DNA of 64,000 nt from Marispirochaeta sp964554875 (GCA_964554875.1 CAZKQJ010000027.1:1-64000), one strand, 5' to 3'; counted from the first letter of the stretch, positions 36,376 through 45,820 are shown. Made by a program: numbers and translations. The notes: generated by a model from the sequence alone, not told the origin.

Positions 36376-36718
36376 GAGTATCCTGTGTAGACTTTTTAAG
36401 TGTACAATTTCTCTAATAACTACTTATTCTATGCCGATATCCTGGAGTTATCCATCTATCTAAGAATAAAGTTGTAGAAAAAAAGTGTAAATTTCATACT
36501 TTGGTAGTATATATTGGCCGATAGAAACATGATAATTTCTTTTCAGATTGAAGAGAAAAAGTTTATGTATATGTATGGCTGGGTAATAAAGTATATAATA
36601 GCATAATTTTGAACGTTATTTTTGACTGAAGTGCTGATTCATAAAAGGTGTAGAATTATAAAAAGGTCCATTACAAAGAGGTTTCTAAGTAAAAAGGTGA
36701 AATGCTGTTTCTTGTTGA
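36376..36718. other. AT-rich gap without genes
   Basis: About 340 bases between the LuxR-type gene and the MFS gene are strikingly AT-rich compared with everything around them and hold no open frame of note. The heptamer GTGTA(G/C/A)A occurs four times in the same orientation (36385, 36400, 36485 and 36648). It may be a regulatory or small-RNA region or a scar of an insertion; no family is recognised. Confidence 0.5.
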
Positions 36719-36751
36719 AAGACTCCCCTCCTTGAGGGGAGTCTTCTTTTA
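36719..36751. terminator. Bidirectional terminator after the MFS gene
   Basis: AAGACTCCCC and GGGGAGTCTT form a perfect 10-bp stem with a seven-base loop. TTCTTTT follows on the plus strand and a short T-run on the minus strand. It overlaps the 3' end of the MFS gene and closes the AT-rich gap from the other side. Confidence 0.8.
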
Positions 36752-37960
36752 GATCTTCTGTTTATTCAGCGTTTTCTTACTTGAACACCTGACCAGATAC
36801 AGAGTCATAAGCCCGGAGAGAAAAAAGAAACCCGACATGGATAAATAGACAGAGCTCAAACCGTAACGGTCGGCAAGAAAACCGGAAATAGCGGCGGCAG
36901 TGGATCCGACGGCAAATACCATAAAAAAGTGAGCCCCGAATCCAAGGCCCCGTATTCGTGGGGGCATGTGTTTGGCAAGTATGTAGTTCTGTACCGGCTG
37001 GGCGGAAAAGTAAAAAAAGGCGAAACAGATCGCCGACAGAAGGAGCGGCAGGGATCTGGTAAAGGACATTAACAGAACAAAGCCTCCCCCGGTAAACGAA
37101 ATCAGGGTGTATATTTTTTCCGGGCTTTTTCTGTCAATTATCCGGCCGGTAATGTACTGTCCCGCGGTACCGGACAACAGGCTCAAGGTTGCAATGATTC
37201 CTCCGATGCTGACCTTGTCCATGTTTGTACCCTCCATGGAGAAGTTCTCCGCCATATAGGCAGGCAGAAAGGTCATGATGCCCCGGTAGGCCATGCCGAG
37301 GGAGGCCGCCGAAATAAAGAAGGCCCCAAGGAACATTTTCGACGGCATTTCATGCTCTGCTTCTTCCCGGATATCGGGTTTTCCCTCTGCCGCCTCCCGC
37401 CGGTAATCCCGGGGCAGCGTAAGTGAGTACAATGCCAGGAAGATTCCCGCGAGTCCTGCCGCATAATAGGCGGATTTCCAGCCGAATCGGGCTCCCATGA
37501 GGGCTGCAACTGCCGGGGTCAGGGCCAGGCTGAGGCTCCCTGATATTCCGTGAATACCGTAGGCCCTGCCTCTTTCCCGTACGCTGTGACTTATAAGGGT
37601 GTTGGCGGTCGGATGGTAGACGCTGCCAATCAGACCGATTGCAGCCATACATAGCAGAAAGGCGTAATACCCCTGGATAAAAACTACCGTCAGGGAAAGT
37701 ATGCTGGTACCAAAGAAAAAGAAGGAAATCAGTCCTTTTGAACCGATTTTGTCGGTTATGATCCCCGCAGGAAGGGAACCGACACCATAGGCATATGAAA
37801 ATACCGTTACGACTATACCTATACGAAAATAATCCACCCCGAAACTCATCATGAGAAGGGGAAGCAAGGGGGGGACAGCGCCTTCGAAAAAATGGGTAAA
37901 CCCATGACCGGCAATCGTAAGGCGAATTATTTTGCCCTCAGTCTTTGTTTGTGTATCCAT
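36749..37960 (-). CDS. MFS transporter
   Basis: The protein (403 residues from the preferred ATG 37960) has twelve predicted membrane helices and the MFS loop motif GIITDKIGSKG between helices 2 and 3, with ADRYG at the corresponding place late in the second half. It resembles the fosmidomycin-resistance and related drug or metabolite exporters (GHGFTHFFEGAVPPLLPLL at the start). The ATG at 37999 lies inside the promoter spacer and is therefore unlikely to be used. The substrate is unknown. Confidence 0.85.
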   Translation of the reverse strand: MDTQTKTEGKIIRLTIAGHGFTHFFEGAVPPLLPLLMMSFGVDYFRIGIVVTVFSYAYGVGSLPAGIITDKIGSKGLISFFFFGTSILSLTVVFIQGYYAFLLCMAAIGLIGSVYHPTANTLISHSVRERGRAYGIHGISGSLSLALTPAVAALMGARFGWKSAYYAAGLAGIFLALYSLTLPRDYRREAAEGKPDIREEAEHEMPSKMFLGAFFISAASLGMAYRGIMTFLPAYMAENFSMEGTNMDKVSIGGIIATLSLLSGTAGQYITGRIIDRKSPEKIYTLISFTGGGFVLLMSFTRSLPLLLSAICFAFFYFSAQPVQNYILAKHMPPRIRGLGFGAHFFMVFAVGSTAAAISGFLADRYGLSSVYLSMSGFFFLSGLMTLYLVRCSSKKTLNKQKI

Positions 37961-37976
37961 CGGTATTGGTTCTTCA

Positions 37977-38006
37977 ATTGTATGATGATTTACGAACATT
38001 GTCCAA
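37977..38006 (-). promoter_or_regulatory. Promoter of the MFS gene
   Basis: On the minus strand TTGGAC (38001-38006), 18 bases and TACAAT (37977-37982) end 16 bases before ATG 37960. The upstream in-frame ATG at 37999 falls in the spacer, which decides the start. Confidence 0.5.
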
Positions 38007-38016
38007 CAGTCGTGTT

Positions 38017-39192
38017 TTACGGCAGCTCCAGAAGTAATCCCCGCTTCTTAAGCTCCCTGTGCAGTCTGGACAGGTCGCTTTTCCGTATAAGGATCTTTCT
38101 GCCGGCAGCGGGAATTATCAGCCGGGTAAGTGCCGGATCCTCCCGAAGAACGGAGCTCAAGCGCCCGTGTTCGGGAATCCTGAAGATCAGATATTCCGAT
38201 GCTTCCTCCAGGCGGACAACACTGTCATTCATGGATTCGAACAGCTTTTGCCAAAACTCGGGAACAGGTTCAATTGCCATTTCCAGAAGGCTGTCAACAA
38301 TCCTGTTAAGCTGCTCCTCCGATCCGGCCGCTGCGACTATCTGGCCCCTGCCCAGCCGGAAGACCCCCGGTGCAATCTCGCTTGCGATTCTTAGAAGGAG
38401 TTTACGCGCCTCGGGGGAGGATTCCCGGAGACGTACTATCTCTCCCGTGGACGAGAAATCCAGCACCCGGCCGGGTTTCCAGACCGGGACTTCCATCTCT
38501 CTTCCCGTTACGAACTCCCCCCAGCCGCTCAGTCTGAACTTCGTGATGCCCGCCCAGGGGGTATAGGGGCTTTCGGATTTGCCGTAATGGAGCTCAAGTA
38601 TACCAAGGAAGGTCGCAGCACCAAGATAGTTCTGTACCAGGGGAAGCAGGCATGCCTCTCTGTAGAGCTCCGGTGTTTCCAGGTAACGCTGTTCCTCGTG
38701 AATCCCGGAATCACCCAGGAAGTTCCGATAGTATCCCCGGGTCTCGAAATATACATAATCCGCGGCATAATCCGGGTCAAGATAGTGCTTGAGTTCTTCC
38801 GCTTCTGTCGCCCTGGAAATAAACTCCCGAACCGGAATCCAGTCCGACCTGCAATCCTGCTGCAGCATGGAAAAGAGAAGTTGCAGGACCGGGGCTTCTC
38901 CCTTTTCCGCTTGTCGCCGTGCACGGTGTCGATGCTTCAGATGAGGAAGCAGCAGCTCCCTGTTGAGGTTTTCTGCAAGACCTTTCAGAAATGCGGCTGT
39001 TCTCCGGGCCCCCTGACAGGGATCCACCGGGCAGCCGGGTTCAAAGACTGCCCTGTAGAGGTGTTCCGGCCAGGATTGCCACAGGGGATCATCGGGGAAA
39101 TCGTCGGGAAGTGAGACTTCCGGGACCTCTCCTGCGGAGCAGCTGGCTATATTCCGTGAGACATCCTTCTCGAGACTGAAAATACGGGGCAT
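38017..39192 (-). CDS. Helicase-associated protein (XPB/Ssl2 N-domain-like), partner of SNF2 helicase
   Basis: I recognise only the C-terminal part of this 391-residue soluble protein. From about 245 it reads VLDFSSTGEIVRLRESS, FRLGRGQIVAAAGSEEQL, PVPEFWQKLFESM and a final LSRLHRELKKRGLLL, the pattern of the Helicase_C_3/XPB-like domain found next to or within bacterial helicases. The N-terminal half is rich in His and Arg (LLPHLKHRHRARRQ) and unassigned. It starts nine bases after the SNF2 helicase gene with TTAGGAGAAAGG as ribosome site, so the two should act together on DNA. Confidence 0.5.
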   Translation of the reverse strand: MPRIFSLEKDVSRNIASCSAGEVPEVSLPDDFPDDPLWQSWPEHLYRAVFEPGCPVDPCQGARRTAAFLKGLAENLNRELLLPHLKHRHRARRQAEKGEAPVLQLLFSMLQQDCRSDWIPVREFISRATEAEELKHYLDPDYAADYVYFETRGYYRNFLGDSGIHEEQRYLETPELYREACLLPLVQNYLGAATFLGILELHYGKSESPYTPWAGITKFRLSGWGEFVTGREMEVPVWKPGRVLDFSSTGEIVRLRESSPEARKLLLRIASEIAPGVFRLGRGQIVAAAGSEEQLNRIVDSLLEMAIEPVPEFWQKLFESMNDSVVRLEEASEYLIFRIPEHGRLSSVLREDPALTRLIIPAAGRKILIRKSDLSRLHRELKKRGLLLELP

Positions 39193-39200
39193 CCTTTCTC

Positions 39201-41960
39201 CTAACTCAGGATAAATTCCACGTCATCCCGGGTCAGACTTTTGGGAATCCCGGAATCGGCGGTTATTACAGAATTGAACAGTTCCCGCTTGCGCTGCTGC
39301 AGTTCCAGTATTCGTTCCTCGATGGTCTCTTTCGTTATAAGCCGATAGGCAAAAACGGTATTCCGCTGTCCGATGCGGTGGCTGCGATCGATGGCCTGGT
39401 TTTCCGCTGCGATATTCCACCAGGGATCAAGCAGGTACACGTAATCCGCTACCGTAAGGTTGAGCCCCACTCCTCCCGTTTTCAGGGTCATGAGCAGGGC
39501 CTGTGAATTGTCGTCACTCTGAAACCGCTCAACAACCCCTTTGCGGTCCCGGGTGGAACCGGTGAGCAGGAGATACGAGATACCCATCTCCTCCAGGTCG
39601 GAGCCGAGGGTCTCCAGGGAGTCGAGGAAATTGGAAAAGACGATTGCCTTATGATGAATCGCGAAAACATCCTCCAGACTCTCCCGCAGAAGCTCCCGTT
39701 TCGGGCTGATAATTACCCCGGAGCTCCGGCTCTCCGGAACAGTGGCTATCTGCCGCAGTTCGGAGATTGCCTGCAGAATAAAGAGCTGGGACTCCTCGAT
39801 CCCGTTTCGCTCGAGGCGTTCCCGTATGCTCCGGAAAAAGTAATCCCGCCGGGACTCGTAAAGTCCCCGCTGTGTCTCCTCCATCTCGACGTAGAGGACC
39901 TGCTCCACCTTTTCCGGCAGGTCCCGGGCAACGTCGGTTTTGAGACGCCGCAGCAGGAAGGGGCTGATCTTTCGGCGCAGGTCCTCCGCGCTTACCTGGC
40001 AGGACTCTTTCTGAATCGGATTGGCATAATCCCGCTGGAACTCCTTGGGGGATCCGAACATTCCGGGATTCAGGAAGCGGAAGAGGGCGTAAAGCTCCAT
40101 CAGGTTGTTTTCCATGGGAGTTCCGCTGATGGCAAGCCGGTGTTCCGATTCAAGGAGCAGCATGGCCCGGCTTATCCTGGAGCTTAAATTCTTGATGTTC
40201 TGGGCCTCGTCGAGGATTATGTACCTGAATCTCAGTTTGCGGAGTTCCTGAATATCGTTCCGGACCACTGTGTAGGTAGTCAGGATTATGTCCGCCTCCT
40301 TCGCGGATTCCCAGTCCCTGGCGGGACCGTAACATGTGCTGATCTGCAGCTGCGGTGCGAAACGGATTATCTCTCCCTGCCAGTTGAAGATCAGGGACTT
40401 TGGCAGCACCACCAGGGTGGGGGAACCCGGGCTGGAGTGCACAACCGAGAGAAGGGCTATGGTCTGCACGGTTTTGCCAAGTCCCATGTCGTCGGCGAGG
40501 CAGCCGTTCAGTCCGGTCCGGTACAGATAGTAAAGCCAGCGGTATCCGTGCTCCTGGTACTCCCGCAGAGTTCCTTCCATGCGGGGAACGGGGACCGGTC
40601 GTGATTCAAGTTCGCTGAAGCCGCGGTAGATGCGTTCCGGCTCCACCGCACCGGGTCCTTCAAGGTTCTCGTCGATTATTTCCTGCACAAGGGGCAGGTC
40701 GAAGAAGGAGATGCTTACTTCGCCATGGTTGATCTCCTTCAGAACCCGGCGCAGGCGTTCCAGAAATTTCTGATCGATAAGGGCTCGGCCCCCGTCGTTC
40801 AGAGGAATAAAGCCCTTGTCCCGGTGAAGGTCCAGCAGTTCCCTCGGAGTGAACCACTCGCCTTCGACTGAAATGTCGCACTCTCCCCGCAGCAGGTCGG
40901 TGCCTCCGCTCAGGCGCAGATGCAGGCGAGGCCGGGAGCGGGTAACCCGGAAATGGGAGAGGTTCTCGGTTCCGAAAAAAAGGTAGCGGGAAAAAAGCCT
41001 GGGAAGCTCCTCTTCCACAAAGTATTCAGCCAGTTTCGGGCCCAGGCTTATTTTTACCTCGTCCGCGAAGAATCCGTCCGAATCCTGGTGACGTTTCTGA
41101 AGGCGCTGGATTCGCCTCCTCAGGGAACTGATACCCTTACGAATGTCCGGAGTAACTGCGGGGCGAAAGCTTATACACTCCTTCTGGTGATCTATTTCCG
41201 CCACCTGGGCAGCGTCGTAGGCGGTAAAGAAATCAGGGGGATATCCCGGCCAGGTCAGGGTAAACTGCAGGTGCAGGACCCCGTCCCGGTCCATTCTGGA
41301 AAAGATTATACCCTCGGCCAGTTCTACAGCTTCGGCATTGCGGATACTGTATTCCCCGAAGTGCAGGGGAAGGCCGGGAAAGTGGGTCCGGGCCAGGGAA
41401 AGGTAGCGGGGAAGGTCTTCCTCGCGGATAAGGGTTCCCAGATGGCGGATACTGCGGAATCCCGGTCCCATGGGAGGCATCCGGTAGAGTATGTTCTCGT
41501 CCAGAACGCAGCTTTCGGCTATCCCCTGGGGGAAGTGTAAGGGCCGGTCTGCAGAATCCACAAGGCGGGCGGAGTAGGGGCCCGGGCCGGAGATAAGGAC
41601 CGTCACCTGTTCCTCCCGTATCTCCAGGGGGGTACCCCCGGGAAGGCTCAGGTTGCCGCTTGCCGCGGCCAGGGGAATGAGCCCGGGATGCCTGCTTACA
41701 GAAAAACCCCTCGCCGGGTCACTGTCCCATTCCAGAGCAGTCTCTTCTCGATGCTGGATGTCCTCACAGGCTGCAAGCAGATCCCTCCAGGGGCCGGTGT
41801 ACGAGCGCGATGGCGGGGGGTCGATCTCATCCCGGCCTGAGTAAAAGACGAGTCGCGCTTCTCCAGGGGGCGGTAGCAGAACACAGCGAAGTTCCCGGGG
41901 CAGATGTGCCGGGACGGGAAGGATTGAACTCTGTTTAAAAGCGTCAAATAGCTCATTCAT
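39201..41960 (-). CDS. SNF2/RapA-family DEAD-like helicase
   Basis: The 919-residue protein has an N-terminal family-specific half (about 1-450) and a SWI2/SNF2 motor: GCLADDMGLGKTVQTIALL (Walker A), ILDEAQNIKN (DEAQ box), ISGTPMENNLMELYALF, and in the second lobe LMTLKTGGVGLNLT and QAIDRSHRIGQRNTV. All ATPase motifs are intact. Such enzymes move along double-stranded DNA and displace bound proteins. No SWIM zinc motif is seen at the N-terminus. It is divergent from pcm and followed by the helicase-associated gene. Confidence 0.92.
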   Translation of the reverse strand: MNELFDAFKQSSILPVPAHLPRELRCVLLPPPGEARLVFYSGRDEIDPPPSRSYTGPWRDLLAACEDIQHREETALEWDSDPARGFSVSRHPGLIPLAAASGNLSLPGGTPLEIREEQVTVLISGPGPYSARLVDSADRPLHFPQGIAESCVLDENILYRMPPMGPGFRSIRHLGTLIREEDLPRYLSLARTHFPGLPLHFGEYSIRNAEAVELAEGIIFSRMDRDGVLHLQFTLTWPGYPPDFFTAYDAAQVAEIDHQKECISFRPAVTPDIRKGISSLRRRIQRLQKRHQDSDGFFADEVKISLGPKLAEYFVEEELPRLFSRYLFFGTENLSHFRVTRSRPRLHLRLSGGTDLLRGECDISVEGEWFTPRELLDLHRDKGFIPLNDGGRALIDQKFLERLRRVLKEINHGEVSISFFDLPLVQEIIDENLEGPGAVEPERIYRGFSELESRPVPVPRMEGTLREYQEHGYRWLYYLYRTGLNGCLADDMGLGKTVQTIALLSVVHSSPGSPTLVVLPKSLIFNWQGEIIRFAPQLQISTCYGPARDWESAKEADIILTTYTVVRNDIQELRKLRFRYIILDEAQNIKNLSSRISRAMLLLESEHRLAISGTPMENNLMELYALFRFLNPGMFGSPKEFQRDYANPIQKESCQVSAEDLRRKISPFLLRRLKTDVARDLPEKVEQVLYVEMEETQRGLYESRRDYFFRSIRERLERNGIEESQLFILQAISELRQIATVPESRSSGVIISPKRELLRESLEDVFAIHHKAIVFSNFLDSLETLGSDLEEMGISYLLLTGSTRDRKGVVERFQSDDNSQALLMTLKTGGVGLNLTVADYVYLLDPWWNIAAENQAIDRSHRIGQRNTVFAYRLITKETIEERILELQQRKRELFNSVITADSGIPKSLTRDDVEFILS

Positions 41961-42030
41961 CGGGGTCGCCTATCGTATCATGTCGGGGCAGGACTGGAAA
42001 AGCGGCTGTTCCAGGAGTATTCTATAGTAT

Positions 42031-42633
42031 ATGCTTCCTCTTTCGTACTGGGATATTCGTGATCTCCGGGTTCTCGAGGCGATCCGCATTGTTCCCCGGG
42101 AACGCTTTGTTCCTCCGAATCTTGCGGAAGAGGCGGAGGACGACCGGCCTCTGCCCATCGGGAAAGGGCAGACCATCAGTCAGCCCTATATCGTGGCCTA
42201 CATGACCGAAGCCCTGAAGGTCGAAGCCGGGAACCGTATTCTGGAGGTCGGTACCGGATCGGGGTACCAGGCTGCGGTACTCTCGGTGCTCGCGAAAAAT
42301 GTCTACACTGTTGAGCGGATCGCCGAGCTTGCTTTCAGTGCCGGGGAGAGGCTGAAGAATCTGGGTTATGCCAATGTCCGGGTCCGTTATGGCGACGGCT
42401 TTTCCGGCTGGCCGGAAGAGGCCCCTTTTGACCGCATTATGATTACCGCCGCAGTCAAAGACGAGTCCCCGGAACTGGTGGATCAGCTTGCACCGGGGGG
42501 AATCATGCTTTTTCCCCAGGGAGGTCGGAGGATGCAGTATCTGATCCGGATTAAAAAGAATTCCGAGGGGCGCTGCACCAGGGAAAAGCTCTGTCCGGTT
42601 GTCTTTGTTCCCTTTGTTCGCGGAATCGCGTAA
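42031..42633 (+). CDS. pcm: Protein-L-isoaspartate O-methyltransferase
   Basis: The 200-residue SAM-dependent enzyme starts repair of isoaspartyl damage in proteins. It has the active-site motif GKGQTISQPYIVAYM (catalytic Ser), the SAM loop ILEVGTGSGYQAAVLS and VERIAELA. AGGAG lies 13 bases ahead of the ATG, a little far, and a TATAGT element lies directly before the ATG. The next gene starts within 60 bases. Confidence 0.92.
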   Translation: MLPLSYWDIRDLRVLEAIRIVPRERFVPPNLAEEAEDDRPLPIGKGQTISQPYIVAYMTEALKVEAGNRILEVGTGSGYQAAVLSVLAKNVYTVERIAELAFSAGERLKNLGYANVRVRYGDGFSGWPEEAPFDRIMITAAVKDESPELVDQLAPGGIMLFPQGGRRMQYLIRIKKNSEGRCTREKLCPVVFVPFVRGIA

Positions 42634-42652
42634 TACCGGATTTTACGGCGCC

Positions 42653-42680
42653 TTGACAGACACCGTGCTGGGTATATACT
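42653..42680 (+). promoter_or_regulatory. Promoter abutting the DUF2264 gene start
   Basis: TTGACA (42653-42658), 16 bases and TATACT (42675-42680) end eight bases before the ATG at 42689. Together with the missing Shine-Dalgarno sequence this predicts a leaderless or nearly leaderless message. Confidence 0.55.
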
Positions 42681-42688
42681 CAGAGCTC

Positions 42689-44542
42689 ATGGATCAGCGC
42701 ATCACGCACGAACTTACCCCCGATCATGTAAGCACTCTCTTTTTCCGCTATATGACCTCCTACAAGCGGGTCCTCTCTCCGGGTATGAGTTACCTGAAGA
42801 ATCATGATTCTCCGGAACCGATCCTGCTCAGTCTGGTGGCCATGGGGGGCTATCTGGCGGGGGATGAACGAAGCGATGTGGTAGATTTTCAGGGCGAGAT
42901 GCTCTCTCTTTCCAGCTTTATGGTCAATGCGATCGAGAACGGCTGCAATCCCGAGCATCCGGGATTCTGGGGAGCTGGTCCGCGGAGTACCAAACGTTCT
43001 CCCGACTTCGCGGCTCTGGTGGCCTTTGCCGCATGGTCCTGTCGTTCTCTGCTTTTCCGTCGTCTTTCCAACCGCTCAATTCAGTTCTTTGAGCAGTGGC
43101 TCGAAGCCGAGGGGCGTGTATCGGTAAAGAAAAAGAGCTATCGAAGCCTTGCGGTAGCGCTGAATCATGTGGCCCGCAGAGGCATGGGATTAAGACATGA
43201 TCCCAAGGTGATAGATGCTGCCTTCGAAACTCTGGAGCGCAGCCATCTGGAGCAGGGCTGGTTTGCCGACGGAGGCAAAGGGACAAAAAACTTCGACGAT
43301 TCCATCAGCTGGACTTACTTCAGCCTGCTTGGGGCAGTTCTTTACCTTGAGGGTGGAAAGAAGTCTTCCCGCTACCAGATCTGGGGTCCCCGTCTTCGTA
43401 AGGATTTGCGGGATCTGCCGTATCTCTACGATTCCAGGGGCAAGGGGCCCGGTTATGGAATGGAAACCTCAGGTCTCCTGGCGGGACTTTCCGGGCCTGT
43501 AGCCGGTTACCTGGCCGGAGTCTGGCCGGGTAAGAACGGGATACTCAAGCGGCTGGTACGCCTTGGCGTTCATCAGGCACTGGATGCGGCGGAAAGGGGT
43601 GAAGGTTTTCCCGCGAATATCAGCTGGCGTGTCATGCAGACCCTGGGTTTTCTTTTAATGATTCCCGACAGGGATACCTTCTGGAGCATCCAGGAAGAAG
43701 CCCTGCCCATAGAACGGGGAGATTTTGTCCATTTTATTCCCTCCCCGGGCTGGCTTGTACATGGAGCCAAATCAGGAGATCATGTACAGCTTATAAACGG
43801 GGGATCCCAGCGCAAGAAACGGCATCGGGGAGGCGACATAATAAGCCGATACGGCAAGTTCAGCTACTCCGGAATTATGGGTTTTGTTGCAGGAGCCGGA
43901 CCGAAGGACAGGGTATTCTGCTGCGACAATACCCTGTCTGCCAGCGCAGATAAAAAAAGCTGGAGTCACAGGGACCGCATTGACTCATTCAAACTTGTTG
44001 CCGATAGGGTTTTACTGACAGGCATGCATCTCCCGGTAGCCGTCGACGGGGGCAGTGCAGGCACACTGAAGGTGGATACCCTTGTTGTTCCCCTCCGTTC
44101 GGGAGCCCAGGTCAGGATTCATCGTATCCGGCGGGGAGGTTTCGGCGGCGGAGCGGTAAACCTGCGGGAGGGAGGTTATGCCCTTGGCCTTGAAGCGGAG
44201 GATTCCGTAGAGACGCTAGCCAGCGGACAGCTTGCCATGGTGGAAGGTCCGCGAGGATTTTCCATTGTCAGAATACTGGGGGGCTACAGTTTCGCGGCTA
44301 TATCCCAGGGCTACGAGGGACGAAAAGAGGGGCACACCATCTCTTCCTCCTTTCTGCTTCCCAGGGTAGAGACGGTACTGCGTTCCCGGGAGACCCAGTT
44401 CCTTGTACTCTTTGTACATGCCGGACCTGATCCGGAGAAGCTGGACAAGGGAGACACCCTCAGTTTCAACCGCAAAGGCGAGAAGGTAGCCCTGCTCTCG
44501 GGAAACAAGACGTTCTTTGAATACGATTTTCAAAGTTCATAG
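42689..44542 (+). CDS. DUF2264 family protein
   Basis: The 617-residue protein has an alpha/alpha-barrel-like N-terminal part with the DUF2264 features LERSHLEQGWFADGGKG and FDDSISWTYFSLLGAVLYL, followed by a beta-rich C-terminal half (VLLTGMHLPVAVDGGS, RSGAQVRIHRIRRGG), the two-part layout of polysaccharide lyase and heparinase-like enzymes. Proteins of this kind sit near glycan-degradation genes; activity is not established. No signal peptide is seen. The frame is open upstream to 42599 across the end of pcm, but ATG 42689 fits the promoter position. Confidence 0.6.
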   Translation: MDQRITHELTPDHVSTLFFRYMTSYKRVLSPGMSYLKNHDSPEPILLSLVAMGGYLAGDERSDVVDFQGEMLSLSSFMVNAIENGCNPEHPGFWGAGPRSTKRSPDFAALVAFAAWSCRSLLFRRLSNRSIQFFEQWLEAEGRVSVKKKSYRSLAVALNHVARRGMGLRHDPKVIDAAFETLERSHLEQGWFADGGKGTKNFDDSISWTYFSLLGAVLYLEGGKKSSRYQIWGPRLRKDLRDLPYLYDSRGKGPGYGMETSGLLAGLSGPVAGYLAGVWPGKNGILKRLVRLGVHQALDAAERGEGFPANISWRVMQTLGFLLMIPDRDTFWSIQEEALPIERGDFVHFIPSPGWLVHGAKSGDHVQLINGGSQRKKRHRGGDIISRYGKFSYSGIMGFVAGAGPKDRVFCCDNTLSASADKKSWSHRDRIDSFKLVADRVLLTGMHLPVAVDGGSAGTLKVDTLVVPLRSGAQVRIHRIRRGGFGGGAVNLREGGYALGLEAEDSVETLASGQLAMVEGPRGFSIVRILGGYSFAAISQGYEGRKEGHTISSSFLLPRVETVLRSRETQFLVLFVHAGPDPEKLDKGDTLSFNRKGEKVALLSGNKTFFEYDFQSS

Positions 44543-44558
44543 CCTGAAGCCTTATTCT

Positions 44559-44573
44559 TGATTATATTAATCA
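44559..44573. promoter_or_regulatory. Palindrome upstream of msrA
   Basis: TGATTATATTAATCA is a near-perfect palindrome (six-base arms around TAT) 28 bases ahead of the msrA start and could be an operator; no regulator is nearby. Confidence 0.3.
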
Positions 44574-44600
44574 TAAATATCCCGCACAAGGAGTTTATAG

Positions 44601-45206
44601 ATGAGGAGATTAATCCTGATACCGGTGCTCCTTCTTGTCGCGGGGGCCGGTATTGTTGTCCAGGGAGTCGATATGGAAAATAGACGTCAGGCCGAAGCTG
44701 TTATCGGAGGCGGATGTTTCTGGTGTGTAGAGGCGGTATATGAACGTATAGACGGTATTGAGTCTGCTGTATCCGGGTATGCCGGCGGAAGGGTGGAAAA
44801 CCCGAGCTATGAACAGGTCAGTACCGGAAAAACCGGCCACGCAGAGGTGGTCAAGCTGACCTACAATCCGGATGTGATTTCCTACCGTGAGATTCTTGAT
44901 CTCTTTTTTATCGCCCACGATCCTACCACAGTGAACCGCCAGGGGGCGGATGTGGGTCCCCAGTACCGTTCCATAATCCTCTATATGGATGAGGAGCAGC
45001 GCCGCGTGGCACAAGAGGCAAAGGCCGCCGCGGGAAAGAATTTTGACAGGCCGGTGGTTACCGAAATTGTTCCCCTTGAGGCTTTTTACCTGGCTGAAGA
45101 GTACCACCAGGACTACTACGACAATAATCCCTTCGCCGGCTACTGCAGCTACGTTATTCAGCCGAAACTGCGCAAACTCGGCCTGGAGTGGCGTTCGATT
45201 AAATAG
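44601..45206 (+). CDS. msrA: Peptide methionine-S-sulfoxide reductase, exported or anchored
   Basis: The 201-residue enzyme reduces the S-epimer of methionine sulfoxide. The catalytic motif GGGCFWCVEAVYERIDGI has Cys39 as nucleophile, and FAGYCSYVIQPKL holds a likely resolving Cys near the end. Unlike cytoplasmic MsrA it starts with a hydrophobic segment (MRRLILIPVLLLVAGAGIVV), so it is probably exported or membrane-anchored and repairs envelope proteins. CAAGGAG precedes the ATG. Confidence 0.93.
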   Translation: MRRLILIPVLLLVAGAGIVVQGVDMENRRQAEAVIGGGCFWCVEAVYERIDGIESAVSGYAGGRVENPSYEQVSTGKTGHAEVVKLTYNPDVISYREILDLFFIAHDPTTVNRQGADVGPQYRSIILYMDEEQRRVAQEAKAAAGKNFDRPVVTEIVPLEAFYLAEEYHQDYYDNNPFAGYCSYVIQPKLRKLGLEWRSIK

Positions 45207-45283
45207 GATGCCCCTGAAGTATCCTTGACCTCTGTCCTCTTCCGTCGTTAGCATGAAGGTATATCTGCAACGACGGAGGATAT

Positions 45284-45817
45284 ATGATTAAGTCCGATGA
45301 TAATCCCGCCCTTGACTGCATATTCGGAAGACGCAGCATTCGTAAGTATATCGACCAGCCGGTGGAAGAAGAAAAAATCACCAGCCTGCTGAAGGCGGCC
45401 ATGGCCGCACCCTCCGCTGTGGGAAAGGACCCCTGGCGTTTTGTGCTGGTTCGGGAGAAAAAGAATCTCCGCAGTCTCAGCGAGGGGCTCCCCAATGGAA
45501 GATTTATTGCAGCTGCAGCCCTCGGTATTGTTGTATGCGGCGACCGGCATGCCGCCCATGGAGGTCTGGAAGGCTACATGGTCCAGGATTGTACAGCGGC
45601 GCTGGAAAACATGCTCATTGCCGCCCATCAGCTTGGGCTCGGGACCTGCTGGCTCGGTGTCTACCCCCGGGAAGAACGGCAGAGGCATGTGGCCGACGTG
45701 TTGAAACTGCCAAGGGGGATTGAGCCTCTGGCCGCTGTGGCGGTCGGTTATCCCGCGGAAGAGAGGCCGCCCCGGACCAGGTACAACGAGTCCTTTGTTC
45801 ACTATGAGACCTGGTAA
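45284..45817 (+). CDS. Nitroreductase-family flavoprotein
   Basis: The 177-residue protein has the FMN-binding opening GRRSIRKYIDQPV, APSAVGKDPWRFV and LGLGTCWLGVYP with GYPAEERPPR at the end, all typical of compact nitroreductase/oxidoreductase enzymes that work as dimers with NAD(P)H. The natural substrate is unknown. GGAGG stands six bases ahead of the ATG. Confidence 0.88.
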   Translation: MIKSDDNPALDCIFGRRSIRKYIDQPVEEEKITSLLKAAMAAPSAVGKDPWRFVLVREKKNLRSLSEGLPNGRFIAAAALGIVVCGDRHAAHGGLEGYMVQDCTAALENMLIAAHQLGLGTCWLGVYPREERQRHVADVLKLPRGIEPLAAVAVGYPAEERPPRTRYNESFVHYETW

Positions 45818-45820
45818 GTT

